From: Yoonia sp.
GTDB lineage: Bacteria > Pseudomonadota > Alphaproteobacteria > Rhodobacterales > Rhodobacteraceae
Length of the DNA: 51,564 nucleotides
NCBI RefSeq assembly: GCF_030731595.1
Contig: NZ_JANQTS010000088.1
Location: forward strand, 36,280-87,843
Direction of reading: 5' to 3'
The notes under the pieces are model-generated. The model worked only from the letters and a program-made list of their open reading frames with translations. It made no database searches and had not been told where the DNA came from. Below, piece after piece: positions 1 through 7,976 of the stretch (positions are counted from its first letter, which is position 1; every line of letters begins with the position of its first letter). The translations under genes and the position numbers were made by a program.

Positions 1-1311
1 TTACTCTGCCGCCGTACCATAGGCCACGTTCTTGCCGCCATACCGGCGCACGCGGATATTGCATTGCTCTGCGTGGCCCACGAACCCTTCGAGCATACAC
101 AACCGCGAGCCATATTCACCGACAAGGGCCGCCGCTTCATCGGTCAGGATTTTCTGATAGCTGTGCGTCTTGAGGAACTTTCCGACCCAAAGACCGCCAG
201 TATAGCGCCCGGCCTTCTTGGTTGGGAGCGTATGGTTTGTCCCGATCACCTTGTCGCCATTCGCCACATTGGTCCGCGCCCCGAGGAACAGCGCGCCATA
301 GCAGGTCATATGCTCCAAGAACCAATCGTCGCGGTCGGTCATGACCTGCACATGCTCAGAGGCGATATCATCGGCAACGGCCAGCATTTCGTCATAGGTA
401 TCGCAAAGGATGACCTCACCGTAATCAGCCCAAGAGGTTCGCGCGGTTTCGGCGGTCGGCAGAATAGCAAGGATCCGGTCGATCTCGGCCAATGTTGCCT
501 TGGCCAGCTTTTCGGAATTTGTGACCAGAACAGCGGGCGAATTGTACCCGTGTTCGGCCTGCCCCAGCAGGTCGGTTGCGCAAAGTTCGGCATCCACAGT
601 GTCGTCAGCGATCACCATGGTTTCGGTCGGGCCAGCAAACAGGTCGATCCCGACGCGGCCAAACAACTGGCGCTTGGCTTCCGCGACAAAGGCATTGCCT
701 GGACCCACGATCATATGCACCGGTTCGATCGTTTCGGTGCCCAGCGCCATCGCTCCCACCGCCTGCATGCCGCCCATCACGTAAATCTCGTGCGCACCGC
801 CCAACTGCATGGCCGCGACAATCGCGGGATGCGGCGCACCGTTCTGTGGCGGGGCCGCTGCGATGATGCGCGGCACGCCCGCGACCGAGGCTGTCAGGAC
901 AGACATATGGGCCGAGGCGACCATAGGGAATTTGCCACCGGGCACATAGCAGCCGACCGATTGCACAGGGATATTCTTGTGACCAAGGATCACACCGGGC
1001 AGGGTTTCCACTTCGATATCCGTCATCGAGGCGCGCTGCGCCTGCGCAAAGCCCCTGATCTGGTTCTGCGCAAAGCGGATATCATCCATATCACGGGCCG
1101 ATACTTTTGACATAGCAGCTTCGATCTCGGAGGGGCTGAGCCGGAAGCTGGGCGGATCGTATTTGTCAAACTTGACGGAAAGTTCGCGGACAGCGGCATC
1201 GCCGCGCGCACCGATATCGGCCAGCGTTGTTTCCACGACTGCGCGGACTTTCGCATCGTCTTCGTCCCGCTCGGCCTGCGCCTTGCCGGTTTTCAAGTAA
1301 GTGACCGTCAT
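1..1311 (-). CDS. HisD-family NAD-dependent dehydrogenase (not biosynthetic HisD by context)
   Basis: Predicted 436-aa cytoplasmic zinc- and NAD-dependent alcohol/aldehyde dehydrogenase of the histidinol dehydrogenase superfamily. The family's zinc and catalytic residues are recognisable: Gln251 and His254 (QAEH), Glu319-His320 (SEHVQ), Asp353, His360 (GTNH) and His413 (EGFVGH). The start has a good ribosome site (GGAGG, 7 nt upstream). It is the last visible gene of a minus-strand operon with an ABC ATPase and a SnoaL-like protein, and no his genes are nearby, so a catabolic role on the imported compound is inferred. The best-known catabolic relative is sulfopropanediol dehydrogenase HpsN, but the HpsK/L/M transporter and HpsO/P partners are not seen, so I do not assign that substrate. 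The operon may continue past the left edge. Confidence 0.85.
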   Translation of the reverse strand: MTVTYLKTGKAQAERDEDDAKVRAVVETTLADIGARGDAAVRELSVKFDKYDPPSFRLSPSEIEAAMSKVSARDMDDIRFAQNQIRGFAQAQRASMTDIEVETLPGVILGHKNIPVQSVGCYVPGGKFPMVASAHMSVLTASVAGVPRIIAAAPPQNGAPHPAIVAAMQLGGAHEIYVMGGMQAVGAMALGTETIEPVHMIVGPGNAFVAEAKRQLFGRVGIDLFAGPTETMVIADDTVDAELCATDLLGQAEHGYNSPAVLVTNSEKLAKATLAEIDRILAILPTAETARTSWADYGEVILCDTYDEMLAVADDIASEHVQVMTDRDDWFLEHMTCYGALFLGARTNVANGDKVIGTNHTLPTKKAGRYTGGLWVGKFLKTHSYQKILTDEAAALVGEYGSRLCMLEGFVGHAEQCNIRVRRYGGKNVAYGTAAE

Positions 1312-1374
1312 TTCGTTTCCTCCGCGTCCCGGATATCTTGCGGGACTTGTTCCTTTCGTGGCGTCACTCTGGCA

Positions 1375-1869
1375 TTAATCCGGATGCGCTGGTGTGGCAG
1401 TTCCGTTGTCGTAACTTTCCCACCCTTGTCCGCCAAAAACATCGACCCCCAGTTGCATCATGACCGATGCAAAGTCGACCGATACAGGATTGTCGGCAAT
1501 CCGCCCATCCTCGATCCGCCAGAAATCCATATACGGGATCCTGACCCGCTTGCCCGTGGCAGGAATGCCCATGAAGGTGCCAGAATGCGTCGCTTCGATA
1601 TGTCCGAAACAAGAGGCCCAGGCACCATCAGCCATGAAATGTTCAGTGATATAGTCCCTGTCAGTGAAAGCGGCACGCAAGGGAAACTGCCAGTTGCGCT
1701 GAAACTCCGCGATGCCTTTCTTGGTGCCGCAGCCCTGATTGCCGCGCCACAGGAAATCGGGCGTGAAATAGGGTGTCATATCCATTTCACCCGCAGCAAG
1801 TCCGGCTTCCATGCGTTTGACCGCAGCAAGCGAGGCCGCAGTTTGGCTGGCGTGGTCTGGAGTGTTCAT
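1375..1869 (-). CDS. SnoaL-like / NTF2-fold protein, single domain
   Basis: 164-aa protein with the look of the SnoaL-like polyketide cyclase (NTF2-fold) family: an N-terminal helix, then a DFLWRG segment near residue 37, and a closing strand pattern (YMDFWRIEDGRIADN) typical of these alpha+beta barrels. The ATG at 1869 overlaps the TGA of the upstream ABC ATPase as ATGA, which decides the start and suggests translational coupling. It resembles the second half of the 329-aa protein at 6347-7336, so the cluster holds three related domains. SnoaL-fold proteins act as cyclases, isomerases, hydrolases or binding proteins; the reaction here cannot be told from sequence. It lies 63 nt upstream of the HisD-like gene. 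Confidence 0.8.
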   Translation of the reverse strand: MNTPDHASQTAASLAAVKRMEAGLAAGEMDMTPYFTPDFLWRGNQGCGTKKGIAEFQRNWQFPLRAAFTDRDYITEHFMADGAWASCFGHIEATHSGTFMGIPATGKRVRIPYMDFWRIEDGRIADNPVSVDFASVMMQLGVDVFGGQGWESYDNGTATPAHPD

Positions 1870-2918
1870 TTGCTCAGCCTTTGCCCTGTGTCCTTGTCGA
1901 AGAGATGGCAAATCGCGGCAGGGATATGCGCATGGACGGGATCGTCAATTTCGACACGGTAGTCCTTGCCCGATTTCACCGACACGATTGTGCCGCCGAT
2001 CCGCATCGTGACCATTGTGGCCTCGCCCAGCAGTTCCAGTGAATAGACTTTGGAATTCGCCTCGGCAGGACCAGTAGCAACACTGGCATCCTCTGCGCGA
2101 AAACCGAGTGTGACAGGACCGTTATGCTGTGACGGCAGGCCGGACACGGTGATCTTGTCTGCGGTGAAGGTGCCACCCGAAATCTGCCCATCGACCAGAT
2201 TCATCGCTGGCGAGCCGATAAATCCCGCCACAAAAGTGTTGGCGGGATTGTCATAAATGTCGGTAGGGGTGCCGACCTGTTGCACCACGCCTTTGCTCAT
2301 CACCACGACACGATCAGCAAGGGTCATGGCCTCGATCTGATCGTGCGTGACATAGATTGTCGTGACCTTGAGTTCGTGGCTCAGATTCTTGATCTGCGCG
2401 CGGGTGGAAACCCGCAGCTTTGCGTCAAGGTTCGACAGGGGTTCGTCCATCAAGAACACATTGGGTTCGCGCACGATCGCGCGGGCCAAGGCCACACGTT
2501 GTCGCTGCCCGCCCGACAATTCCGCAGGCTTGCGGTGCAGAAACTCGTCCAGTTCGACCATCGCTGACGCGCGCATGACCCGCTCTTTGTGTTCGGACTG
2601 CGGAACGCCGCGCACTTTGAGCGGAAAGCGGATATTGTCGTAGACGTTCAGGTTGGGATAAAGCGCGTAGCTTTGAAACACCATCGCCACATCGCGATCT
2701 TTTGGATCAAGATCGTTAACACGCTTGCCATCAATCAGAATATCACCGCCCGATGCATCCTCGAGCCCCGCGATCATCCGCATCGTTGTGGTCTTGCCGC
2801 AACCCGAGGGCCCCAGCAGCACCAGAAATTCCTGATCGGCAATGGTCAGATCGAACCCTTCAACCCCGACAAAGGAGCCCCAGCGTTTGGATACATTGCG
2901 CAGCTGAATTTCGGCCAT
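1866..2918 (-). CDS. ABC transporter ATP-binding protein, MalK/UgpC type
   Basis: 350-aa ATPase of a CUT1-type carbohydrate ABC importer. Motifs in order are Walker A GPSGCGKT (36-43), Q-loop Gln82, signature LSGGQ (134-138), Walker B VFLMDEP (154-160) and a C-terminal regulatory (TOBE-like) domain from about residue 240. The ATG at 2918 has an AAGGGG ribosome site; an in-frame extension to 2975 would run through the operator and is unlikely. It is transcribed divergently from the binding protein and permeases it must serve (3147-6342), so the transporter is split over two operons sharing one control region. Its stop overlaps the next start (ATGA). Confidence 0.93.
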   Translation of the reverse strand: MAEIQLRNVSKRWGSFVGVEGFDLTIADQEFLVLLGPSGCGKTTTMRMIAGLEDASGGDILIDGKRVNDLDPKDRDVAMVFQSYALYPNLNVYDNIRFPLKVRGVPQSEHKERVMRASAMVELDEFLHRKPAELSGGQRQRVALARAIVREPNVFLMDEPLSNLDAKLRVSTRAQIKNLSHELKVTTIYVTHDQIEAMTLADRVVVMSKGVVQQVGTPTDIYDNPANTFVAGFIGSPAMNLVDGQISGGTFTADKITVSGLPSQHNGPVTLGFRAEDASVATGPAEANSKVYSLELLGEATMVTMRIGGTIVSVKSGKDYRVEIDDPVHAHIPAAICHLFDKDTGQRLSK

Positions 2919-2928
2919 CGGACGCCCC

Positions 2929-2944
2929 TTGCATACGTTTGCAA
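2929..2944. promoter_or_regulatory. Candidate LacI-family operator, site 1
   Basis: The 16-base near-palindrome TTGCATACGTTTGCAA, centred on a CG step as in many LacI-family operators, lies 11-26 nt upstream of the ABC ATPase start. A regulator bound here would cover the ribosome-site side of the minus-strand transcript or its promoter. The same sequence in opposite orientation occurs at 3054-3069. No regulator gene is in the window. Confidence 0.7.
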
Positions 2945-3053
2945 AAACTTTCGCCTGATTCCTAATCTCTCGCAAGGGCTAAAGCGGCGAATGCATAAAT
3001 CTTTGGCATTTCACGGCAAAATGCTTGCGTCATGATAGACCTTCGCGGTTAAA

Positions 3054-3069
3054 TTGCAAACGTATGCAA
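3054..3069. promoter_or_regulatory. Candidate LacI-family operator, site 2
   Basis: TTGCAAACGTATGCAA, the exact reverse complement of site 1 and 125 bp from it, lies 78 nt upstream of the binding-protein start. The pair brackets the divergent promoter region, so one regulator could control both operons, possibly with a DNA loop. This is inferred from symmetry and position only. Confidence 0.7.
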
Positions 3070-3146
3070 AACCGTCGCGATTCGCAGATGGTAGAAAATC
3101 AGACCGGTCAAAACCGGACCATGAGAACAACTGGGAGGTTCTTGAA

Positions 3147-4376
3147 ATGAATATCTTGAAATCGGCTTTGCTGGGAACTGCGGTTGCAGCCTTGACGGCC
3201 ACCGGTGCTTTGGCTTGCGAGGCCACAGGCCGCGTCAGCATCATTGGCAATGAATTCCCCGCGATCCAGACGGTCGCCGCAAATGCCGGTGCCTGCACAG
3301 GGATCGACTTTTCCTCGAACCTGACGGCTGACCACCAGACGCTGAACGTTGCCGGCATGTCGGGCAACCCCGCCGAATATACAACGGCCATTGTTGCGAA
3401 CTCGTCCATCGTGGCGCTGATCAACGAAGACGTCATTCGCCCGCTGGACGATCTGGTTGCAACCTATGGCGCCGACATTCCCGCCCGCCAGTTGATCACC
3501 GTCGATGGTCAGATCATGGCCGTAGCGTTCATGGCCAACGCGCAGCACCTGGTCTATCGCGGTGACGTGCTTGAACAGGTCGGCCTCGATGTGCCGACCT
3601 CCTATGAAGAAGTCCTTGCCGCTGCCGAGGCGATCCGCGCTGCTGGCATTATGGAGTATCCGGTCGGTGGGGCCTATGCGGCCGGTTGGAACCTCGCGCA
3701 GGAATTCATCAATATGTATATCGGCACCGGTGGTGAATTCTTTGTGCCAGGGACTGCACAGGTCAGCATTAACAACGCACAAGGCGTTGAAGCGCTGGAG
3801 ATGATGAAAGCGCTGACAGAATACATGAACCCCGATTTCCTCACCCACGACAGCAACGCAACATCCGCTGAATGGGAGGCAGGAAACGTTGCCCTCATGA
3901 ATATGTGGGGCAGCCGGACAGGCGTGCTGATGGACGCAGAGGGCTCCGAGCCCGTCGTCTATGAGAACACAATGGTTTCTGGCCCACTCACCGTTGGTGA
4001 TAGCGGCACGCCTGCAACGACTCTTTGGTGGGACGGCTGGACCGTCGCCAAGAATATCAGCGATGAAGACGCCGCTGCGACTTTCATTGCGATGGCCAAT
4101 GGCGTATCGCCCGCAATCCTGGATGATGCGACAATGGGACAGGCTGTCTGGCTGATGGAAGGCTATACGCCGGCCCCCGTGAACGAAGGCGTCTTGGCCT
4201 CTGTTGCTGCAGGCTCCACCCCTTACCCGATGCGGCCGTATCAGGGTTTGTTGCACACAGCGCTGGGTGACAATATCGCCGACTTCCTGCAAGGCAACGA
4301 AAGCGCAGAGCAGGCGCTGGCCGACATCGAAGCAGCCTATACTGCTGCCGCGATTGAAAAAGGGTTCCTGCAGTAA
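3147..4376 (+). CDS. ABC transporter substrate-binding protein (CUT1, family 1)
   Basis: 409-aa periplasmic binding protein with a clear Sec signal peptide (MNILKSALLG, hydrophobic core, cleavage near ALA-CEA at about residue 24). Length and fold signs match the extracellular solute-binding family 1 that binds sugars, polyols and related compounds. The ATG at 3147 follows GGGAGG; a TTG-started extension upstream would begin inside operator site 2 and lose the signal peptide from the N-terminus. The ligand is not evident. Two permease genes follow after a stable hairpin (4386-4408). Confidence 0.9.
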   Translation: MNILKSALLGTAVAALTATGALACEATGRVSIIGNEFPAIQTVAANAGACTGIDFSSNLTADHQTLNVAGMSGNPAEYTTAIVANSSIVALINEDVIRPLDDLVATYGADIPARQLITVDGQIMAVAFMANAQHLVYRGDVLEQVGLDVPTSYEEVLAAAEAIRAAGIMEYPVGGAYAAGWNLAQEFINMYIGTGGEFFVPGTAQVSINNAQGVEALEMMKALTEYMNPDFLTHDSNATSAEWEAGNVALMNMWGSRTGVLMDAEGSEPVVYENTMVSGPLTVGDSGTPATTLWWDGWTVAKNISDEDAAATFIAMANGVSPAILDDATMGQAVWLMEGYTPAPVNEGVLASVAAGSTPYPMRPYQGLLHTALGDNIADFLQGNESAEQALADIEAAYTAAAIEKGFLQ

Positions 4377-4385
4377 GGACCTTCG

Positions 4386-4408
4386 GGGAAGGCGCATGCC
4401 GCCTTCCC
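4386..4408 (+). terminator. Intercistronic hairpin between binding protein and permease
   Basis: A perfect 9-bp stem (GGGAAGGCG / CGCCTTCCC) with loop CATGC lies between the binding-protein stop and the first permease. It lacks a T run, so it is more likely an mRNA-stabilising or partial-termination element that leaves binding protein in excess over permease, as known for maltose-type operons. Confidence 0.6.
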
Positions 4409-4433
4409 GCTCCGCCAGTTCGGGACAAGACAT

Positions 4434-5459
4434 ATGAAACATGCTTCATTCTTTTGGTTTGTCCTGCCCTCGTCCCTGATGATGCTTTTGTTCATTGCTT
4501 TCCCGATCGTTTCGGTCGTGACGCAATCGCTGTACCAAGCCCACGAACAGGTCATCATCGAGGTCGAGAACTGCGGCCCCTTTGGCTGCACCACCGAAAC
4601 CGCCGTTGATACGCAAGCAACCGCCGCCCTGCGCGAAGCAGAGCCTTTGGGCCAATGGGCCGGTCTGAACATCTACAAAGACCGCAACCATCTTGCCGTG
4701 GACGAGGTGACTGCGGCCTGGGTCAATGCCGACGGGTTACCCGACTTTGGCCGCGCCTTGATGAACCTGCCCTTTTACAAGGCGATGGCCTTTACGCTGA
4801 CCTATACGGCCGTGGTCACCCCGCTCACGATCATTCTGGGCTTTATCATCGCGATTGCTGTCAATGCCGTCGCCCGCAGTCTGCGCGGGCCGACGATCTT
4901 TTTCTCGCTTTTGCCGATGATCGTCACGCCGCTTGTCGGTGCGCTCATCCTGTTCTGGATGGTTGATGCGCGCGGCATTCTGGGCACCGCGCTGCAATGG
5001 CTGGCCGATGATCCCAGCCTTTCGGTCAAGGCCTCGACCCCGCTGATGTGGATCATGCTGATGGTCTACGGAGTATGGAGTTCGGCCCCTTTCGCTTTCA
5101 TCGTCTATTATGCAGGGTTGCAGACGGTGAATACCGACACACTCGAAGCCGCGATGATCGACGGGGCAAGCCGCTGGCAGCGGATCCGCTATGTGGTCAT
5201 TCCGCATCTGGTTCCGTTGACGACCTTTATCGCGCTGATCCAGCTGATGGATAACTTCCGCGTCTTTGAACCCATCGTCAGTTTCAGCGCACAGGCCCAT
5301 GCGACCTCGTTGTCTTATGCGATCTTTAACGATCTGGGCGGCGAAACACGGCTGCTGTCCTCTGCCGCTGCAACATCGGTGCTGACAATCATCGGCGTTG
5401 CGATCCTTTTGTCCCCCGTTCTTGTGCGCACATGGCGCGAATTCGGCAGCCCGAGGTAA
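4434..5459 (+). CDS. ABC transporter permease 1 (MalF/UgpA type)
   Basis: 341-aa inner-membrane permease. One transmembrane helix (residues about 6-32) is followed by a long periplasmic segment (about 33-115) with a CGPFGC cysteine pair, then five more hydrophobic segments. The ATPase-contact EAA loop is visible as EAAMIDGASRWQRIRYVVIP. It pairs with permease 2 and the ATPase at 1866-2918. The long loop after TM1 is larger than in most short CUT1 permeases and may contact the binding protein. Confidence 0.92.
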   Translation: MKHASFFWFVLPSSLMMLLFIAFPIVSVVTQSLYQAHEQVIIEVENCGPFGCTTETAVDTQATAALREAEPLGQWAGLNIYKDRNHLAVDEVTAAWVNADGLPDFGRALMNLPFYKAMAFTLTYTAVVTPLTIILGFIIAIAVNAVARSLRGPTIFFSLLPMIVTPLVGALILFWMVDARGILGTALQWLADDPSLSVKASTPLMWIMLMVYGVWSSAPFAFIVYYAGLQTVNTDTLEAAMIDGASRWQRIRYVVIPHLVPLTTFIALIQLMDNFRVFEPIVSFSAQAHATSLSYAIFNDLGGETRLLSSAAATSVLTIIGVAILLSPVLVRTWREFGSPR

Positions 5460-5463
5460 GCCC

Positions 5464-6342
5464 ATGTCAGTTGCCACCCGTCGCTCTCCTGCCGCCAACA
5501 CACTCGCCTACGGGTTCATCATCATCTGGCTGATCATGGCCGCCTTTCCGTTCCTGTGGACCCTTTGGGGGTCCTTCAAGGTGGAAGGCGATTTCTTTTC
5601 CAAGGCCGACTGGGCCAATTCGATCTTTGGCACGCTGACCGTTGTGGAAACAGGGAGCAGCTTTACCGGCGACGGCTATTACGGCGCATGGGTGCAAGAA
5701 GAATTCTGGCGCGCGGCGCTGAACACCACAATTGTCTGCGTCTGTGTGGTGACGATCTCGCTGACCTGCGGGACGCTGGGAGGCTATGCCTTGTCACGCT
5801 CGACCTACCGTTATGCCTTCTGGTTTCTGATCTGCGCGCTCATGTTTCGGGCGATGCCGCCGATCACCTTGGTGTCCGGCTACCTTTTGCCCTTCTTTGA
5901 ATGGAACCTCTGGGGGCATCTGAGCACCACGATCATCGTGCTGGTGGCGATCAACCAGCCTTTTACACTGTGGATGCTGCACGCTTTCTTCAAGAACATC
6001 CCCAAAGACCTTGACGAAAGCGCCATGGTCGATGGCTGCACCCGTTTCCAGGCTTTCCGCCATGTGATTATTCCGGTGATGTGGCCGGGCGTGATCACGA
6101 CCGGTTTGTTCAGCTTCCTTTTGGCCTATAATGATTTTGCGGTCACCTCGATGCTGCTGAGCAAGGACAACCAGACGATGGTGCCGAAACTCGCCAGCTT
6201 CCTTGGGACGACCCAAACAAAGGGCAACGTGATGTTTGCGGTTTCGGCTGTGGTTTCGGTGACGGCACCGCTTTTCGTGATGATCATTTTCTTCCAGCGC
6301 CAGATCGTCTCTGGCCTGACCGCAGGGGCAGTGAAGGGCTAA
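5464..6342 (+). CDS. ABC transporter permease 2 (MalG/UgpE type)
   Basis: 292-aa inner-membrane permease with six hydrophobic segments and the EAA-type loop ESAMVDGCTRFQAFRHVIIP. The start at 5464 is 4 nt after the stop of permease 1. A longer reading from 5398 would overlap permease 1 and is rejected. A roughly 60-residue segment between TM1 and TM2 is probably periplasmic. It forms the pore with permease 1. Confidence 0.92.
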   Translation: MSVATRRSPAANTLAYGFIIIWLIMAAFPFLWTLWGSFKVEGDFFSKADWANSIFGTLTVVETGSSFTGDGYYGAWVQEEFWRAALNTTIVCVCVVTISLTCGTLGGYALSRSTYRYAFWFLICALMFRAMPPITLVSGYLLPFFEWNLWGHLSTTIIVLVAINQPFTLWMLHAFFKNIPKDLDESAMVDGCTRFQAFRHVIIPVMWPGVITTGLFSFLLAYNDFAVTSMLLSKDNQTMVPKLASFLGTTQTKGNVMFAVSAVVSVTAPLFVMIIFFQRQIVSGLTAGAVKG

Positions 6343-6346
6343 TCAA

Positions 6347-7336
6347 ATGCGCTATCAATCCGAGAAAGCGCTGGTGCGCGCCCATTATGATGCGTTGGCG
6401 AAAGCCACGCCAGAGACAGTCGCGCACGCCTTGGGTGAACACACGAGCGCCGATTGGCATTGGCGCGGGATGCATCCCTTTTATGAACAACACGGCGCAA
6501 AGGCTGTCGCTGACAGCTTCTGGGCGCCATTCCTGCGTGCGATGACCAATGTCCAGCGGCGGCAGGATATGTTCTTTGCAGGCCACAACGAGATTGATGG
6601 CTTCGCGTCCGTCTGGGTCGTGTCGATGGGTCATCTGATGGGGCTCTTCGATGCGCCCTTCATCGGGATCAAACCCAACCGCCGGATCGCGATGCTGCGA
6701 TATGCGGAGTTCCACAAGGTGGTGGACGGCAAGATCGTCGAGACTGCGCTCTTCTGCGATCTGCTCCATCTGATGCGCCAAGCGGGGCAATACCCGCTGC
6801 CGCCGCAGACAGGCATGCATCTGGTCCAGCCCGGACCTGCGACCCATGACGGCCTGCTGTTTCAGGATGCGCCCCAAGACGAGGGCATCACGACTTTGGC
6901 GCTGATCAACAGCATGATCGGCGATATCAACGCGCATCAGAAATACGCCACACCACAAGAGGAACTGGCACGCTGCTGGCACGACGATATGCTGTGGTGG
7001 GGGCCAGAGGGGATCGGGGCCACCTATACCATCGACCGCTATGTCGAACAGCACCAACGCCCGTTCCGGACCCAGATCAAGGACCGCGTCTTTAACGGCC
7101 ATATCTGCAGGCTTGCCGAAGGCAATTTTGGCGGGTTCTTCGGTTGGGCCAATCTGACAGTCACGAACGCGGGCGGCTATATGGGCCTGCCAGCGGGCAC
7201 CCCCGCCGAGATGCGGGTGGTCGATCTTTACCGGCGGGACGGCGACAAGCTGGCGGAAAACTGGATATTTATCGACATGCTGCATTTTCTGTCGATGCAG
7301 GGACTGGATGTGCTGGGACGCATGCGGTCCAAGTAA
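6347..7336 (+). CDS. Tandem-domain SnoaL-like protein
   Basis: 329-aa cytoplasmic protein made of two SnoaL/NTF2-like halves, about residues 1-165 and 180-329. Each half has an aromatic W-x-W/G motif (DWHWRG near residue 38, DMLWWG near 215) and a closing strand pattern. The second half resembles the 164-aa protein at 1375-1869. The ATG lies 4 nt after the permease stop, so it is co-transcribed with the transporter. A role as cyclase, isomerase or lactone-processing enzyme on the imported compound is inference. I know of no described pathway that pairs this double-domain protein with a HisD-like dehydrogenase and a CUT1 importer. Confidence 0.8.
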   Translation: MRYQSEKALVRAHYDALAKATPETVAHALGEHTSADWHWRGMHPFYEQHGAKAVADSFWAPFLRAMTNVQRRQDMFFAGHNEIDGFASVWVVSMGHLMGLFDAPFIGIKPNRRIAMLRYAEFHKVVDGKIVETALFCDLLHLMRQAGQYPLPPQTGMHLVQPGPATHDGLLFQDAPQDEGITTLALINSMIGDINAHQKYATPQEELARCWHDDMLWWGPEGIGATYTIDRYVEQHQRPFRTQIKDRVFNGHICRLAEGNFGGFFGWANLTVTNAGGYMGLPAGTPAEMRVVDLYRRDGDKLAENWIFIDMLHFLSMQGLDVLGRMRSK

Positions 7337-7343
7337 TGACATG

Positions 7344-7364
7344 CAAATTCTCATCGAGAATTTG
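7344..7364. terminator. Hairpin in convergent intergenic gap
   Basis: A perfect 9-bp inverted repeat CAAATTCTC / GAGAATTTG with a 3-nt loop sits 7 nt after the SnoaL-like stop and before the convergent GNAT gene. It lacks a clear T tract, but its place suggests shared termination. Confidence 0.45.
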
Positions 7365-7391
7365 GAAACAAACTTTCGGTGAAAGTCTGCC

Positions 7392-7976
7392 CTACCCCAC
7401 GTCCGTCTTGCCCCGCCTGTCGTGGCGCAGGTTGGCATAAAGGACATGGTTGCGCCAACGTCCGTTGATTTGCAGATAGCTTTGCGCAACGCCCTCGTAT
7501 TTATAGCCGCATTGTTCAAGCAAGCGCCGTGACGCTGTGTTCTCGGGCAGGCACCCTGCCTCGATCCGGCTAAGGTCCATTACGCTGAACGCATGGTGCA
7601 CCACGGTCTGGATTGCTTCGCGCATATAGCCCTGCCGCGCAAAAGGTGCACCGATCCAATAGCCTGTGATGCCGGACTGGGCTGGCCCACGCTTGATGTG
7701 ATCCAAGGTGATCGCCCCGATCAGCGCGTCATCCTCGCGCCGGATCAGAAAAAGCGGCATCGCCGTGCCATTGGCAATCGAGCGTTGCGCCCAATAGACC
7801 CGATTGGTGAAAGCCTTGCGCGACAGATGGTCCGGCGCCCAGGTCGGCTCCCAGGGCTTAAGGAAATCGGCACTGTCTTGGCGCAGGGCCGCCCAGGCCC
7901 GAAAATCGCCATGTGCCGGTGGCCGCAGGGTCAACCGATCACTGTCCAGCCGAACCTTGCGTTTGCTCCCCAGCAT
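7392..7976 (-). CDS. GNAT N-acetyltransferase, RimJ/RimL-like
   Basis: 194-aa acetyltransferase of the RimJ/RimL branch of GNAT enzymes, which acetylate protein N-termini or small amines with acetyl-CoA. The N-terminus LDSDRLTLRPP and the core IGAPFARQGYMREAI (acetyl-CoA loop, around residue 120) with ...NTASRRLLEQCGYKYEG are typical. Its ATG overlaps the stop of the M16 peptidase gene by one base (TGATG), making it the last gene of the cta-thrC operon. The target is unknown. Confidence 0.88.
   Translation of the reverse strand: MLGSKRKVRLDSDRLTLRPPAHGDFRAWAALRQDSADFLKPWEPTWAPDHLSRKAFTNRVYWAQRSIANGTAMPLFLIRREDDALIGAITLDHIKRGPAQSGITGYWIGAPFARQGYMREAIQTVVHHAFSVMDLSRIEAGCLPENTASRRLLEQCGYKYEGVAQSYLQINGRWRNHVLYANLRHDRRGKTDVG

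Noticed and set aside
1-1311. Biosynthetic hisD of histidine synthesis
   Set aside because: No his genes nearby and the gene is in a transporter operon with SnoaL-like genes; catabolic paralogue is more likely.
3108-4442. Minus-strand frame of 444 codons opposite the ABC binding protein
   Set aside because: Antisense to a gene with a signal peptide and correct operon context; Cys/His/Arg-rich composition.
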